Part shown: positions 26,801 to 36,739 of the stretch, piece after piece
Layout of the letters: the number at the start of each line of letters is the position of its first letter
Numbering within the stretch: the stretch's first letter is position 1
DNA from: Anaerolineales bacterium
GTDB lineage: Bacteria > Chloroflexota > Anaerolineae > Anaerolineales > Villigracilaceae
Length of the DNA stretch: 64,000 nucleotides
Direction: 5' to 3'
Assembly (NCBI GenBank): GCA_030680795.1
Contig: JAUXUL010000025.1
Location: 41,115-105,114, forward strand
Notes under the pieces: model-generated
The model's database searches: none
What the model was told of the DNA's origin: nothing
The model's input: the letters and a program-made list of their open reading frames with translations, nothing else
Position numbers and translations under genes: made by a program

Positions 26801-28291
26801 GTGAGAAACCGCAATACCAACACCATCCTACGGGGTCTATCCATTTTATTCCTGACAGCCGCGCTCGTACTTACGATCACTTCCTTAATCAGTTACAGCC
26901 GCCAAAGAAATAGTTACCCAGCCGGCATGACAATTGCAGGCGTATCCGTCGGCGGATTAAATCCGGCGCAGACCTCTCAAAGACTGCTCGAAGTTTACAC
27001 ATCCCCCATTGAAGCTCTTTATAACCAGGCGGTCATTCATATTGACCCCGGCGCTGTCGGGTTTCAAGTGGATGTTGAAACCATGCTCGCCGCCGCAGAC
27101 CTTAGGCGCACAGGTGGTTCCTTCTGGGGCGGATTTTGGGACTCCCTCTGGAATCGCATCCCGCCTGAAACGCAAATCCCATTGAGTTCTTCGATCTCTG
27201 ATGAGCGCTTGCGCGAATACCTGCAAAACGAGATCGCCGCACGCTACGACCAGCCGCCCGCTCCTGCACAACCGATTCCAGGCGGGACCTCGTTCCTGCC
27301 CGGCGAACCTGGGCAGACTCTTGACCTTGACCGCGCTGTTCTGCTCCTCAGCGACTCATTAAGATCGCCGACCAATCGCTCGATAGCGCTTTCTTTTATC
27401 CGTAGTTCTGCCGCAAGACCAACGCTTGAAAACCTCGAGATCCTGCTCAAACAAATTGTAACTATCTCCAAATTCGACGGCTTGATCGGCTTTTATATGA
27501 TCGACCTGCAAAACGGGCAGGAAATCCATTTTGCCATCAATAATAAACAGGAGATTTCAACAGAGCCGGATATCGCCTTCACAGCCTCCAGCACGATCAA
27601 AGTTCCCATCGTCGCCTCCTACCTGATCAATCGTGGAAGCGACCTCGATGCCGACACAACCGATGATATCTCGCGCGTGCTGGGCAGGTCGGATAACTCT
27701 GCGACAGACCTGGTCCTCAAACGGATTGACGAATTTAACGGGCCCGTCATCGTCACCCGGGATATGGAATCGATCGGCTTGCAAAGCACATTCCTGGGAG
27801 GTATGTTCTACCTGGGCGCGCCAAATCTATTGCCCGGTCATTTAACGCCCGGTAACCAAAGGGATGATGTCTTTGCCGACCCGGACCCATATTCACAAAC
27901 CACACCCTCAGAAATGGGTATCCTGCTTGCGGATATTTATCAATGCGCTCAAAACAGAGGCGGCGCACTGATTGCTGCATTTCCAGATAAAATGAGCCCG
28001 GATACCTGTCAACTACTGATTGATTTCATGGCACAGGATAAACTTGGCGCGCTCATCCAGGGTGGCGTTCCGGATGGTACGCTCGTGCCGCACAAACACG
28101 GCTATGTCCTTTCCAGAGACGGCATCCTGCACGACACAAGTGACGTCGGAATCGTTTACTCTCCCGGCGGAAATTTTGTACTTTCCATATATACTTATCA
28201 TCCTGTACAAAACATCTGGGACATCACAAACCCGTTGTTCGTGAGCCTGACGCAGGCTGTGTATAACTATTTCAACATTTCAATTCGATAG
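26801..28291 (+). CDS. Exported serine hydrolase, class A beta-lactamase-like, with N-terminal TM and YoaR/peptidoglycan-binding-like region
   Basis: TASSTIKVPIVASYL (SxxK), SDNSATDLVL (SDN), HKHGY; GTG start at 26801 preceded by ggaggc. Confidence 0.83.
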   Translation: MRNRNTNTILRGLSILFLTAALVLTITSLISYSRQRNSYPAGMTIAGVSVGGLNPAQTSQRLLEVYTSPIEALYNQAVIHIDPGAVGFQVDVETMLAAADLRRTGGSFWGGFWDSLWNRIPPETQIPLSSSISDERLREYLQNEIAARYDQPPAPAQPIPGGTSFLPGEPGQTLDLDRAVLLLSDSLRSPTNRSIALSFIRSSAARPTLENLEILLKQIVTISKFDGLIGFYMIDLQNGQEIHFAINNKQEISTEPDIAFTASSTIKVPIVASYLINRGSDLDADTTDDISRVLGRSDNSATDLVLKRIDEFNGPVIVTRDMESIGLQSTFLGGMFYLGAPNLLPGHLTPGNQRDDVFADPDPYSQTTPSEMGILLADIYQCAQNRGGALIAAFPDKMSPDTCQLLIDFMAQDKLGALIQGGVPDGTLVPHKHGYVLSRDGILHDTSDVGIVYSPGGNFVLSIYTYHPVQNIWDITNPLFVSLTQAVYNYFNISIR

Positions 28292-28489
28292 TCAATCCGC
28301 CCCTTTTCAAACAACGCAGCTATTTCCAATTTGAAATCCTGTTATCCACAGATTCGACAGATTTAGTAGATTTTTCATTCTTAATCTTCGTAATCTGCGA
28401 CATCGTACCCGAATCGGTAAATCCGCGGATTGATAGAGAATTACTGACGAAAACAGGTTATTTATTCACACTTCGTATATAATCCAATC

Positions 28490-29191
28490 ATGAGCGCATC
28501 CCTGGGAATATACCGCTTGCAGCAAGTGGATCGTCAAATTGACCACGCCCGCGCACAATTGGACACGATCCGCAAGACCCTCGAAAATGACGCGGAATTA
28601 CGCGCAGCGCTTTCCCAGGTCGAAACTACACAGACCCAAAACCAGCGCGCCCTGCACGAAATGAAAAATGCCGAAGCAGGAGTGGATTCGCAAAAAATAA
28701 AGATCGAACAAGCCGAAGCCAGTTTATATGGCGGCAGTGTCAAAAATCCCAAAGAATTACAAGACCTGCAAAAAGATGTGGCTTCATTAAAAAAATATTT
28801 TGCCACACTCGAAGAGCGTCAACTCGAAACCATGCTAAAAGCCGAAGCCGCGGAATCTGAATTGCAAATTGCAGGAACAGAGCTTGAAAAAATACAAGCA
28901 CGGCTCGGTAGTGAGCATGGGAAGTTGATCCAGGAACAATTAACACTCTCAAAACAACTCGAAAGACTCACTGAAGAACGCGAAGCTGCCCACGCCCCAA
29001 TTGAAAGCAGCCTGCTTCAAACCTATGACGGGCTTCGTCAGCAAAAGCGCGGTGTGGCAGTCGCAGAGATCAACGACAATGCCTGCGCCTCCTGCGGCAC
29101 AACCTTGAACGCCTCCATCCAACAAAATGCGCGTTCTCAAAAACAACTGGTAAATTGTCCATCCTGCGGACGCATATTGTTCGCAAACTAA
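28490..29191 (+). CDS. Coiled-coil zinc-ribbon protein (DUF164/C4-type)
   Basis: Long coiled coil, then NACASCGTTLNASIQQNARSQKQLVNCPSCGRILF. Confidence 0.9.
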   Translation: MSASLGIYRLQQVDRQIDHARAQLDTIRKTLENDAELRAALSQVETTQTQNQRALHEMKNAEAGVDSQKIKIEQAEASLYGGSVKNPKELQDLQKDVASLKKYFATLEERQLETMLKAEAAESELQIAGTELEKIQARLGSEHGKLIQEQLTLSKQLERLTEEREAAHAPIESSLLQTYDGLRQQKRGVAVAEINDNACASCGTTLNASIQQNARSQKQLVNCPSCGRILFAN

Positions 29192-29200
29192 ACATTAAAT

Positions 29201-29410
29201 ATGTTCCAATCTTTTATTGACCCCTTATCATTCATCCTCGGCTTCGTACCCGCATCCATCTTCTGGCTGCTCGTTTCGCGGGCGCAGGCGCTTTGGGATG
29301 AAATGCGAACAGGCTGGGCGGAACAGCGCGAAGCCGCATACAACACACTTTGGGAAATCGGCGCTTCCGGAGTAAAACCCCTGCACCCCAGTCAATTTGG
29401 ATTCGATTAA
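29201..29410 (+). CDS. Small hypothetical protein with N-terminal hydrophobic segment
   Basis: 69-aa ORF directly downstream of the zinc-ribbon gene. Confidence 0.45.
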   Translation: MFQSFIDPLSFILGFVPASIFWLLVSRAQALWDEMRTGWAEQREAAYNTLWEIGASGVKPLHPSQFGFD

Positions 29411-29412
29411 CC

Positions 29413-30765
29413 ATGCTTATTACAAACGCAAATATCATCACCTGGGAATCGCCTAACCGCGTGCTGCAAAACCACGCAATCTTTACTGAAAGCGACCGCA
29501 TCAAAGAGGTCGGCACAACCAAAGCGCTGACTGCAAAATACCCCAAGGTAAAAACAACCGATGCAAACGGGCAATATGTGATGCCTGGCAATATCTGCGC
29601 GCACACACATTTTTATGGAGCGTTCGCGCGCGGCATGGCCATCCCCGGCCCTGCGCCGAAGGATTTTCCTGAGATTCTGCAAAAGTTGTGGTGGCCGCTA
29701 GACCGTTCGCTGGATGCGGAAGCCGTGCGTTACTCCGCGCTTGTTTGCCTTGTGGACGCGATCAAGCACGGCACAACAACACTTATTGACCATCACGCCT
29801 CGCCAAATTTTATTGATGGCTCACTTGACCTGCTCGCCGACGCCGTTGATAAAAGCGGGTTGCGCGGTGTGCTTTGCTATGAAGTCACTGACCGCGATGG
29901 GGTTGAAAAGGCCAATGCCGGCATCAACGAAAACATCCGCTTCTTAAGAAGGCTTGCAAGTGACCCACACCCGCGTCTGGCTGGGACCTTTGGCTTGCAC
30001 GCCAGTCTGACGCTTTCCGGCGCCACTTTACAGGCTTGCCGCGCCGCCGCAACCGAAGGGACGGGTTTCCACATCCACACGGCTGAACATGAATCGGATG
30101 AATATGACAGCCTGGGCAAAAGCGAAATGCGTGTGATTGACCGTTTGCAAAAGCATGGCATTCTCGGATCCAACACCATCGCTGCGCACGGCGTCCATTT
30201 TGATGCGCGTGAAATGGAAATTCTCAAAGAAACGGGCACATGGCTTACCCATCAGCCGCGCTCGAACATGAACAACGGCGTGGGCGTGGCGCCCATCGAA
30301 TCGATGCTCCGGCTGGGAATTAAAGTATGTTTGGGAAATGACGGTTTCTCCAACGCCATGTGGGAAGAATGGAAGACCGCATATCTTTTGCACAAAGTTC
30401 ATCACCGTGACCCGCGCCGCATGGGTGGATATGATGTGACTCAAATGGCTGTCTACAACAACGCCGCGCTTGCAAATCAGTTCTTCCCCGCAGCGCCGAT
30501 CGGACAGATCGTGGAAGGCGCATTTGCTGACTTAATTTTCGTTGACTACCATCCCTACACACCGCTGACCGATGGCAACCTGCCCTGGCATATCATCTTC
30601 GGCTTCCAACAAAGTATGGTGACGACAACCATTGTAGCAGGCAAATTCCTAATGAAAGACCGTCAATTGCTCACGTTGAATGAAGAGGAAATTGCTGCGC
30701 GCGCGCGTGAAATTGCGCCACGCATCTGGAAGAAGTATGAGGAAGAATTATCCAAAGTATCGTGA
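29413..30765 (+). CDS. Amidohydrolase (chlorohydrolase/SsnA/MTA deaminase-like)
   Basis: MPGNICAHTHFYGAFARG, GTTTLIDHHAS, HTAEHESDE, AHGVHFD, CLGNDGFSN; start at MLITNANIITWE. Confidence 0.92.
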   Translation: MLITNANIITWESPNRVLQNHAIFTESDRIKEVGTTKALTAKYPKVKTTDANGQYVMPGNICAHTHFYGAFARGMAIPGPAPKDFPEILQKLWWPLDRSLDAEAVRYSALVCLVDAIKHGTTTLIDHHASPNFIDGSLDLLADAVDKSGLRGVLCYEVTDRDGVEKANAGINENIRFLRRLASDPHPRLAGTFGLHASLTLSGATLQACRAAATEGTGFHIHTAEHESDEYDSLGKSEMRVIDRLQKHGILGSNTIAAHGVHFDAREMEILKETGTWLTHQPRSNMNNGVGVAPIESMLRLGIKVCLGNDGFSNAMWEEWKTAYLLHKVHHRDPRRMGGYDVTQMAVYNNAALANQFFPAAPIGQIVEGAFADLIFVDYHPYTPLTDGNLPWHIIFGFQQSMVTTTIVAGKFLMKDRQLLTLNEEEIAARAREIAPRIWKKYEEELSKVS

Positions 30766-30772
30766 TCGAATC

Positions 30773-30828
30773 GGAATGTGGACTTTAGTCCGCTCATTTT
30801 GTGTAAAGCGGACCAAAGTCCGCATTCC
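30773..30828. repeat. Palindrome ggaatgtggactttagtccgct...agcggaccaaagtccgcattcc
   Basis: Near-perfect inverted repeat; explains the apparent N-terminal ORF extension of the next gene. Confidence 0.85.
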
Positions 30829-30846
30829 ATGTTTTTTGGAGATCCC

Positions 30847-31521
30847 ATGACCAACTCCCATCTCATATTATGCATCGCTGTTTTAGGCGGGACAGGCAAG
30901 GAAGGCAAAGGACTTGCGTATCGTTGGGCACGCGCTGGCTACCATGTACGCATTGGCTCACGAAGCGCGGATAAAGCCGTTGCCGCCGCGAATGAGATCA
31001 AGGAAATGCTTGGGGAAGGAATCTCTATCGGAGGATTGAGCAACCCCGAGGCGGCGCGCGAAGCAGACATTATCGTGTTGACAGTTCCATATTCCGCCCA
31101 TCGCAATACTTTGGAATCGGTCAAAGATGAACTCAAAGGAAAAATCCTGATAGACGTGACCGTCCCGCTTGTTCCCCCAAAAGTTGCCACCGTGCAAATG
31201 CCGGCGGCTGGCTCTGCCGCTCAGGAAGCAAAAGAGATCGTTGGTGATGACGTGCAGGTATGCGCCGCATTCCAAAACATTTCGCATGAACATTTGCTGG
31301 ACAATGCGGAAATTGAATGTGATGTGATGGTCACAGGTACCAGTAAGGAAGCCCGCGCTGAAACGATCAAACTGGTTGAAGCCGCAGGTCTGCACGGCTG
31401 GGACGCTGGCCCGATTGAAAACTCAGTCGTTATCGAGGGAATGACGAGTGTATTAATTGGGATAAATAAAAAATACGGTTCAACATACGCAGGGATCAAG
31501 ATCACAGGTGTTGAACGTTAA
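30847..31521 (+). CDS. npdG: NADPH-dependent F420 reductase
   Basis: AVLGGTGKEGKGLAYRWARAGYHVRIGSRSADKA, next to cofE. Confidence 0.92.
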   Translation: MTNSHLILCIAVLGGTGKEGKGLAYRWARAGYHVRIGSRSADKAVAAANEIKEMLGEGISIGGLSNPEAAREADIIVLTVPYSAHRNTLESVKDELKGKILIDVTVPLVPPKVATVQMPAAGSAAQEAKEIVGDDVQVCAAFQNISHEHLLDNAEIECDVMVTGTSKEARAETIKLVEAAGLHGWDAGPIENSVVIEGMTSVLIGINKKYGSTYAGIKITGVER

Positions 31522-31547
31522 ACGTTTAACGTTCAACGTTTACTCGC
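31515..31547. repeat. Heptamer-type repeat
   Basis: aacgtta aacgttt aacgttc aacgttt, exact 7-nt period. Confidence 0.85.
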
Positions 31548-32321
31548 ATGTCTCTCACTCTCACCCCTCTCCAAAACATTCCCATCATCCGCCAAGGTGA
31601 CAACTTGGCGGACATTCTTGTTGATGCCCTGCAAAGTTCTAACCTTCAATTTGCAAATGATGACATTCTTGTTATCACGCAAAAGATCGTGAGCAAAGCC
31701 GAGGGGCGCATGATAAACCTCGCAACCATTACGCCAAACGCAAGAACCATTGAACTCGCAAAAAAAGCCGATAAAGATCCGCGGGTTGTGGAACTTATGC
31801 TTCAGGAAAGCAATGAAGTGTTGCGAGTACGAAAAGGGACGATCATCGTTGAACATAAACTCGGATTCGTATGCGCCAACGCAGGCATTGACCATTCCAA
31901 TGTTGTCCCGCCTGTCGAAGCAATGAGGGCAGAAGAATATGTTTTACTTCTTCCTGAAGACCCCGATCGATCTGCACGGATTATTCGTGAACAAATCAAA
32001 CAAAAAACGGGCATGGACATCGGCGTGATGATCATTGACTCACACGGCCGCGCATGGCGCAACGGCACAGTGGGTATTTGCATCGGCTTGAGCGGACTAC
32101 CCGCGTTGATAGATGAGCGCGGCTGGAAAGACCTGTTCGGTTACACACTCAAGATCACAGTCGTTGGTGTGGCAGACGAACTCGCCGCCGCCGCATCGCT
32201 GATGATGGGGCAAGCCGCCGAAGGAACTCCCGTTGTGCATGTGCGCGGCTTCCCCTATCCTCTGGGCGAAGGCTCGCTCAAAGAACTTATCCGACCAAAA
32301 GACCAGGATATGTTCCGCTAA
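31548..32321 (+). CDS. cofE: Coenzyme F420-0:L-glutamate ligase
   Basis: DNLADILVDALQSSNLQFANDDILVITQKIVSKAEGR, SHGRAWRNGTVGICIG. Confidence 0.95.
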   Translation: MSLTLTPLQNIPIIRQGDNLADILVDALQSSNLQFANDDILVITQKIVSKAEGRMINLATITPNARTIELAKKADKDPRVVELMLQESNEVLRVRKGTIIVEHKLGFVCANAGIDHSNVVPPVEAMRAEEYVLLLPEDPDRSARIIREQIKQKTGMDIGVMIIDSHGRAWRNGTVGICIGLSGLPALIDERGWKDLFGYTLKITVVGVADELAAAASLMMGQAAEGTPVVHVRGFPYPLGEGSLKELIRPKDQDMFR

Positions 32322-32368
32322 TATAATTCCAATATTCGTCTGGTATCTTTAAATAATAACGAGGCGCA

Positions 32369-32761
32369 ATGAAAAACTTTCCTCAAGAATATCTCGACCT
32401 GCTCAAAAACGAAACAAAAGCCTATCTCTTTCTTGCGACAACGATGCCCGATGGCTCGCCGCAAGTCACACCGATATGGTTCAATACAGATGACGACTAC
32501 ATCCTCATCAACACCAACGAGGGGCGCATAAAAGACCGCAACATGAAAGCGCGCCCGAATGTGGCGCTCGTCATTCAAGACCCCAAAACCCCTTATCGTT
32601 ATATTCAGATCCGCGGCAAGATCTCTGAGCACACCACGCAAGGCGCGGATGAACACATAAACCAACTCGCACTTAAATATGACAACGAACCGTGGAAATA
32701 CCGCGAGGGACAAAAGCGGATCATCTTCAAAATTAGACCGATTTCCATTGACCCCCATTGA
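32369..32761 (+). CDS. PPOX-class / F420-dependent pyridoxamine 5'-phosphate oxidase-like protein
   Basis: AYLFLATTMPDGSPQVTPIWFNTDDDYILINTNEGRIKDRNMKARPNVAL. Confidence 0.9.
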   Translation: MKNFPQEYLDLLKNETKAYLFLATTMPDGSPQVTPIWFNTDDDYILINTNEGRIKDRNMKARPNVALVIQDPKTPYRYIQIRGKISEHTTQGADEHINQLALKYDNEPWKYREGQKRIIFKIRPISIDPH

Positions 32762-33356
32762 TCTCCACACCTTCCTGCGGACTCGCCGCTCGATCCGCCG
32801 CTTCAAAGCGGACCTGATACCTGATTCGGTTATCGAGCGCATTCTCACCACTGCAACATACGCCCCCTCCGCGCATCACCGTCAGCCGTGGAGATTCGCT
32901 GTGATAACGGATTTATCCGTCAAAGAAAAACTTGCAGATGCAATGGGGATCGAATTCCAACGTGACCTCGAAGCCGATGCTATTTCATCTGATGCTGTAG
33001 AAAAAAAGGTTACCCGCTCTCGCGACAGGATCATCAACGCACCTGTGGTTATCATCATAAGTATAGATATGAGCGACATGGATTCATATCCAGATAAACG
33101 ACGCAAAAAAGCCGAATACATCATGGCAGCCCAATCCGCCGCAAACGCAGGCATGCAGCTGCTCCTGGCCGCACATGCAGAGGGATTGGGGAGTGTCTGG
33201 GTATGCAGTCCGCTGTTTGCACAGGAAACAGTGCAAGCTACATTGGGTTTACCAAAATCATGGGAGCCGCAAGCCATGTATTTATTGGGTTATCCAGATG
33301 AAATACCAAAAATCAAAGAGATGAAGGATATGCAAAATTTGGTGAAAATCTTTTGA
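32679..33356 (+). CDS. Nitroreductase-fold protein similar to the FbiB C-terminal (dehydro-F420-0 reductase) domain; true start uncertain, probably near 32750
   Basis: LRTRRSIRRFKADLIPDSVIERIL, YAPSAHHRQPWRFAV, AEGLGSVWVCSPLF; overlaps preceding gene. Confidence 0.87.
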   Translation: MTTNRGNTARDKSGSSSKLDRFPLTPIDLHTFLRTRRSIRRFKADLIPDSVIERILTTATYAPSAHHRQPWRFAVITDLSVKEKLADAMGIEFQRDLEADAISSDAVEKKVTRSRDRIINAPVVIIISIDMSDMDSYPDKRRKKAEYIMAAQSAANAGMQLLLAAHAEGLGSVWVCSPLFAQETVQATLGLPKSWEPQAMYLLGYPDEIPKIKEMKDMQNLVKIF

Positions 33357-33383
33357 CCGTGGACGGTAGACTGTAGACCGTAT
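33356..33383. repeat. Heptamer-type repeat upstream of four-helix-bundle gene
   Basis: gtggacg gtagact gtagacc gt. Confidence 0.65.
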
Positions 33384-33415
33384 TTTCAAACCATGATTCA
33401 AAACAAGGAGTTGAA

Positions 33416-33826
33416 ATGTCTTTCAAATTCGAACAACTGGATGTTTGGCAATTATCTCTGGATTACTCTGATTTGATTTACGGTTTGGTGGAGAAACTTC
33501 CAGACAGCGAGCGCTTCAATCTAAAGTCACAAATCACTCGCGCGGCTACATCTGTTTCGCTAAACATTGCGGAAGGGTCAACGGGTCAGAGCGACTCAGA
33601 ACAAAGCCGCTTCCTCGGTATGGCAATTCGTTCACTAATCGAAACTGTAGCCTGCCAAAGACTGATTTCCCGCCGAAAATACGTGACTGATAAAGCCTTC
33701 ATGGAGCAGTTGGATTTGAAAGCACAAGAACTCGCCAAACGTCTTCATGCCTTTCGCAAGTCACTTGCGAATCCCAAAAAATCAATTGGCGAAGAACAGG
33801 CCCTTTATGATGCCAACGAAAACTAA
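33416..33826 (+). CDS. Four-helix bundle protein (23S rRNA IVP family)
   Basis: [50 protein letters not shown]. Confidence 0.93.
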   Translation: MSFKFEQLDVWQLSLDYSDLIYGLVEKLPDSERFNLKSQITRAATSVSLNIAEGSTGQSDSEQSRFLGMAIRSLIETVACQRLISRRKYVTDKAFMEQLDLKAQELAKRLHAFRKSLANPKKSIGEEQALYDANEN

Positions 33827-34805
33827 AGGCGCGCTCCACCGTCCACCGTCCACCGTCCACCGTCGAATAGTCGCCCTTGCGGGCGGAGTCGGCGGCGCGA
33901 AACTTGCGTACGGACTCGCCCAAATCCTTGCACCTGAAGACCTGACCGTCATCGTCAACACGGGCGATGACTTTGAACATTTAGGTTTATACATTTGCCC
34001 CGACCTGGATACGGTTTGTTATACACTGGCAGGACTGGCCAACCCCGAAACAGGCTGGGGACGTGTAAACGAAACCTGGAATACGATCTCGAATATAGAA
34101 AAACTTGGCGGACCGAATTGGTTTCGGTTGGGTGACCAGGATATCGCCACACATCTTGAAAGAACAAGAAGATTGAAAGGAGGCCAATCCCTATCTCAAA
34201 TCACAAAAGACTTCTGCAAAGCCTGGGGCATCAAACATACAGTTTTGCCGATGACCGATTCGCCTGTGCGGACAATTGTAGATACAGACGAAGGCGAGTT
34301 GGCTTTTCAGGAATATTTTGTCCACAGGCGCTGTGAGCCGAGAGTCAAAGGCTTTCGGCTCGACGGAGTCCAGGTCGCTGAACCAGTGATCGGGGCGCGC
34401 GAGGCGATTGAGTCGGCGGAGGCAATTGTCATTTGCCCGTCGAATCCCTGGGTGAGCGTGGATCCGATTCTGCGCATCATCCCCCTCACTCCAGCCCCTC
34501 TCCCTAAGGGAGAGGGGCGAAGGGATAAGGGAAAAAAAGTTGTCGCGGTTTCGCCCATTATCGGCGGAAAGGCAGTAAAAGGGCCTGCCGCAAAAATGTA
34601 TTCTGAGTTGGGTATTGAACCTTCGGCGCTGGCTGTGGCTGAGCACTATCGAGGTTTGCTAAGCGGGTTTGTGCTGGATTCGATTGATGCGGAACTTTCA
34701 ATGAAGATAGCTGTAAAAACTCTTGCCACTGATACACTTATGAAAAATCTTTCAGATCGCGCCCGATTGGCGACGGATGTGCTACACTTTATCGGGAGTT
34801 TATAA
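33810..34805 (+). CDS. cofD: 2-phospho-L-lactate transferase CofD/FbiA-like
   Basis: [50 protein letters not shown]; start probably ATG 33810. Confidence 0.94.
   Translation: MPTKTKGALHRPPSTVHRRIVALAGGVGGAKLAYGLAQILAPEDLTVIVNTGDDFEHLGLYICPDLDTVCYTLAGLANPETGWGRVNETWNTISNIEKLGGPNWFRLGDQDIATHLERTRRLKGGQSLSQITKDFCKAWGIKHTVLPMTDSPVRTIVDTDEGELAFQEYFVHRRCEPRVKGFRLDGVQVAEPVIGAREAIESAEAIVICPSNPWVSVDPILRIIPLTPAPLPKGEGRRDKGKKVVAVSPIIGGKAVKGPAAKMYSELGIEPSALAVAEHYRGLLSGFVLDSIDAELSMKIAVKTLATDTLMKNLSDRARLATDVLHFIGSL
33836..33866. repeat. Heptamer repeat at 5' end of cofD
   Basis: ccgtcca x3 plus ccgtcg, exact 7-nt period; encodes [10 protein letters not shown]. Confidence 0.9.
34482..34529. repeat. CCCTCTCCC/GGGAGAGGG palindrome inside cofD
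   Basis: ccccctcactccagcccctctccctaagggagaggggcgaagggat; encodes [16 protein letters not shown]. Confidence 0.88.
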
Positions 34806-34807
34806 AC

Positions 34808-35422
34808 ATGACACTTTGGGCAATCGTCCCTGTAAAGCCATTGCGACGAGGAAAATCTCGTTTGGCTGGAATGCTGACGGAAGATGAAAGAACCGTATTA
34901 AACCAGGAACTTTTGGAGCGAACACTAAAAACACTTTCAAGCTTGAAAGAGTTGGATCAGGTTTTAGTAGTGAGCCGCGACCCACATGCGTTGACCATTG
35001 CACGTAACCACGGCGCAAAGACCGTGCAGGAAGATGGTCAACCGCACTTGAATACCGCGCTGACGCGTGCGACAGTTGTGGCACAGGTCCATGCAATACA
35101 AGGCGTTTTGATCCTGCCTGCGGATTTACCTTTGCTTACTCAAGAAGATGTGCTTACATTAATTGACCGCGCGGCGAAACCGCCTGTGGTTGTGATCGCG
35201 CCCGACAGGCATGGCAAAGGGACAAATGCGCTGCTCATGGTTCCTGCCGGGCAAATTGAATATGATTTCGGCAAGGGTTCCTTCCAACGTCATTGCGACC
35301 GCGTAACAAAATCTGGTGCAAGGCTGGAGATCGTTGAATTGCCTTCTCTTGGATTGGACCTGGATTTGCCAGAAGATCTGGAAATGGTACGTAAGTTGGA
35401 AAGGATAAAAGAGCAAGGATGA
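34808..35422 (+). CDS. cofC: 2-phospho-L-lactate guanylyltransferase CofC/FbiD-like
   Basis: AIVPVKPLRRGKSRLAGMLTEDER, ILPADLPLLTQEDV, GTNALLM. Confidence 0.93.
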   Translation: MTLWAIVPVKPLRRGKSRLAGMLTEDERTVLNQELLERTLKTLSSLKELDQVLVVSRDPHALTIARNHGAKTVQEDGQPHLNTALTRATVVAQVHAIQGVLILPADLPLLTQEDVLTLIDRAAKPPVVVIAPDRHGKGTNALLMVPAGQIEYDFGKGSFQRHCDRVTKSGARLEIVELPSLGLDLDLPEDLEMVRKLERIKEQG

Positions 35423-35450
35423 AAGATAAAGGATGAAAAACTCAAGAAAG
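35410..35450. repeat. Heptamer-type repeat
   Basis: aaggatg aaagata aaggatg aaaaact caag. Confidence 0.55.
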
Positions 35451-35458
35451 GGTTAAAC

Positions 35459-35519
35459 TTTTTAAGGTTTCCTTGAATTTTCCTTTGTGTACTTTGTGAC
35501 CTTTGTGTTTGAAAAGGTA
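35459..35519. repeat. CCTTTGTGTACTTTGTGACCTTTGTGTTT interspersed repeat
   Basis: Similar to 22455-22560. Confidence 0.55.
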
Positions 35520-35554
35520 TTGCAATAATCTCGTTTATCCAAAAGGAGAATCCC

Positions 35555-36553
35555 ATGACCGAACGTGTTGCCCTCTACCTGCAAGATTCGCATGACCTGC
35601 GTGATGGACTGGATTACGCCAAATACGCAGAGGAAAAAGGTTTTGAAGCCGTATGGCAAGCCGAGAGTCGTTTGGTGCGCGATGCGATCGTGCCGATGGC
35701 GGCTTATGCTGCGGTGACCGACAAAATTAAAGTCGGCTCAGGTGTGATCAACAACTGGACGCGCAATATCGGATTACTTGCCGCCACTTTCCTAACGTTA
35801 GATGACCTTGCTCCGAATCGCATCATCTGCGGGATAGGCGCCTGGTGGGATCCGCTGGCGAAGAATGTCGGTATTGACCGCAAGAAGCCCCTGCTGGCCA
35901 TGCGCGAAACTGTCCAAGTAATGCGCAGGTTGCTGAACATGGAACGTGTCACCTTTCACGGCGAATTCCACCACGTGGACGGCATCGAACTGGACGTAGT
36001 GCATGGCCGCCGGGAACCGCGCAACGTGCCGATCATGATCGGAGCGACCGGCGACTTGATGATGGAAATGACAGGCGAGATCGCAGACGGCTGTGTGCTG
36101 AATTACTGCGTCGCGCCCGAATACAATGACAAAGCGCTTGAGCTGCTTGAAAAAGGTGCAAAAAAAGCCGGGCGCAAAATCGAAGACATTGATCGTCCTC
36201 AGTTGATCGTGTGCTCGGTGGACGAAGATCATAACAAGGCAATTGAGTACACCAAAGAACTGCTCTGCCAATATCTCGCGCAACAACCACACATCGCCAA
36301 GGCTTCGAATGTTTCGCAGGAAGTCATTAGCAATATTCAATCCACCTTGGGTTGGCCTGCCACAAAGGAACAGATCAACAAAGCCAAACACTTCGTCCCT
36401 GACGAATTGGTTCACAAGATCACCGCTTCTGGCACACCCGCCGAAGCCCGCGCCAAGGTTACGGAATATGTCAAGCGCGGATGCACCTGCCCCATTCTGT
36501 ATCCCGTCGGTGGGAATTTCAAGTTGTTGATTGATACGTTCGCGCAAAAGTAA
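35555..36553 (+). CDS. LLM class F420-dependent oxidoreductase
   Basis: TIM-barrel LLM features: [52 protein letters not shown]. Confidence 0.92.
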   Translation: MTERVALYLQDSHDLRDGLDYAKYAEEKGFEAVWQAESRLVRDAIVPMAAYAAVTDKIKVGSGVINNWTRNIGLLAATFLTLDDLAPNRIICGIGAWWDPLAKNVGIDRKKPLLAMRETVQVMRRLLNMERVTFHGEFHHVDGIELDVVHGRREPRNVPIMIGATGDLMMEMTGEIADGCVLNYCVAPEYNDKALELLEKGAKKAGRKIEDIDRPQLIVCSVDEDHNKAIEYTKELLCQYLAQQPHIAKASNVSQEVISNIQSTLGWPATKEQINKAKHFVPDELVHKITASGTPAEARAKVTEYVKRGCTCPILYPVGGNFKLLIDTFAQK

Positions 36554-36582
36554 GTTTACGATGTGATTGCCGCCAGTTTTCC

Positions 36583-36614
36583 AAAAACGCGAGTGAAAAA
36601 ACACCCGCGTTTTT
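36583..36614 (+). terminator. Hairpin terminator
   Basis: aaaaacgcg ... cgcgttttt followed by cttttc. Confidence 0.65.
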
Positions 36615-36739
36615 CTTTTCCCACAAAAATCATCATAAAAAGCGGCTTTTCTACCCAAACATAACATTACATTTATCAATTACCAGTTGATTGTCGTAAG
36701 GCTAGAATTTCATCATTACATTTTGTAAGGAGAAATATT

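Noticed and set aside
30778-30846. N-terminal extension MDFSPLILCKADQSPHSMFFGDP of the F420 reductase ORF
   Set aside because: It is encoded by a palindromic repeat; the conserved protein begins at MTNSHLILCIAVLGGTGKEGKG (30847).
33836-33866. Tandem repeats as CRISPR candidates
   Set aside because: Unit is 7 nt with no spacers and no cas genes in the window; consistent with heptamer-type arrays.
35798-36679. 293-aa minus-strand ORF opposite the LLM oxidoreductase
   Set aside because: Composition is a mirror of the LLM coding sequence; no domain recognised.
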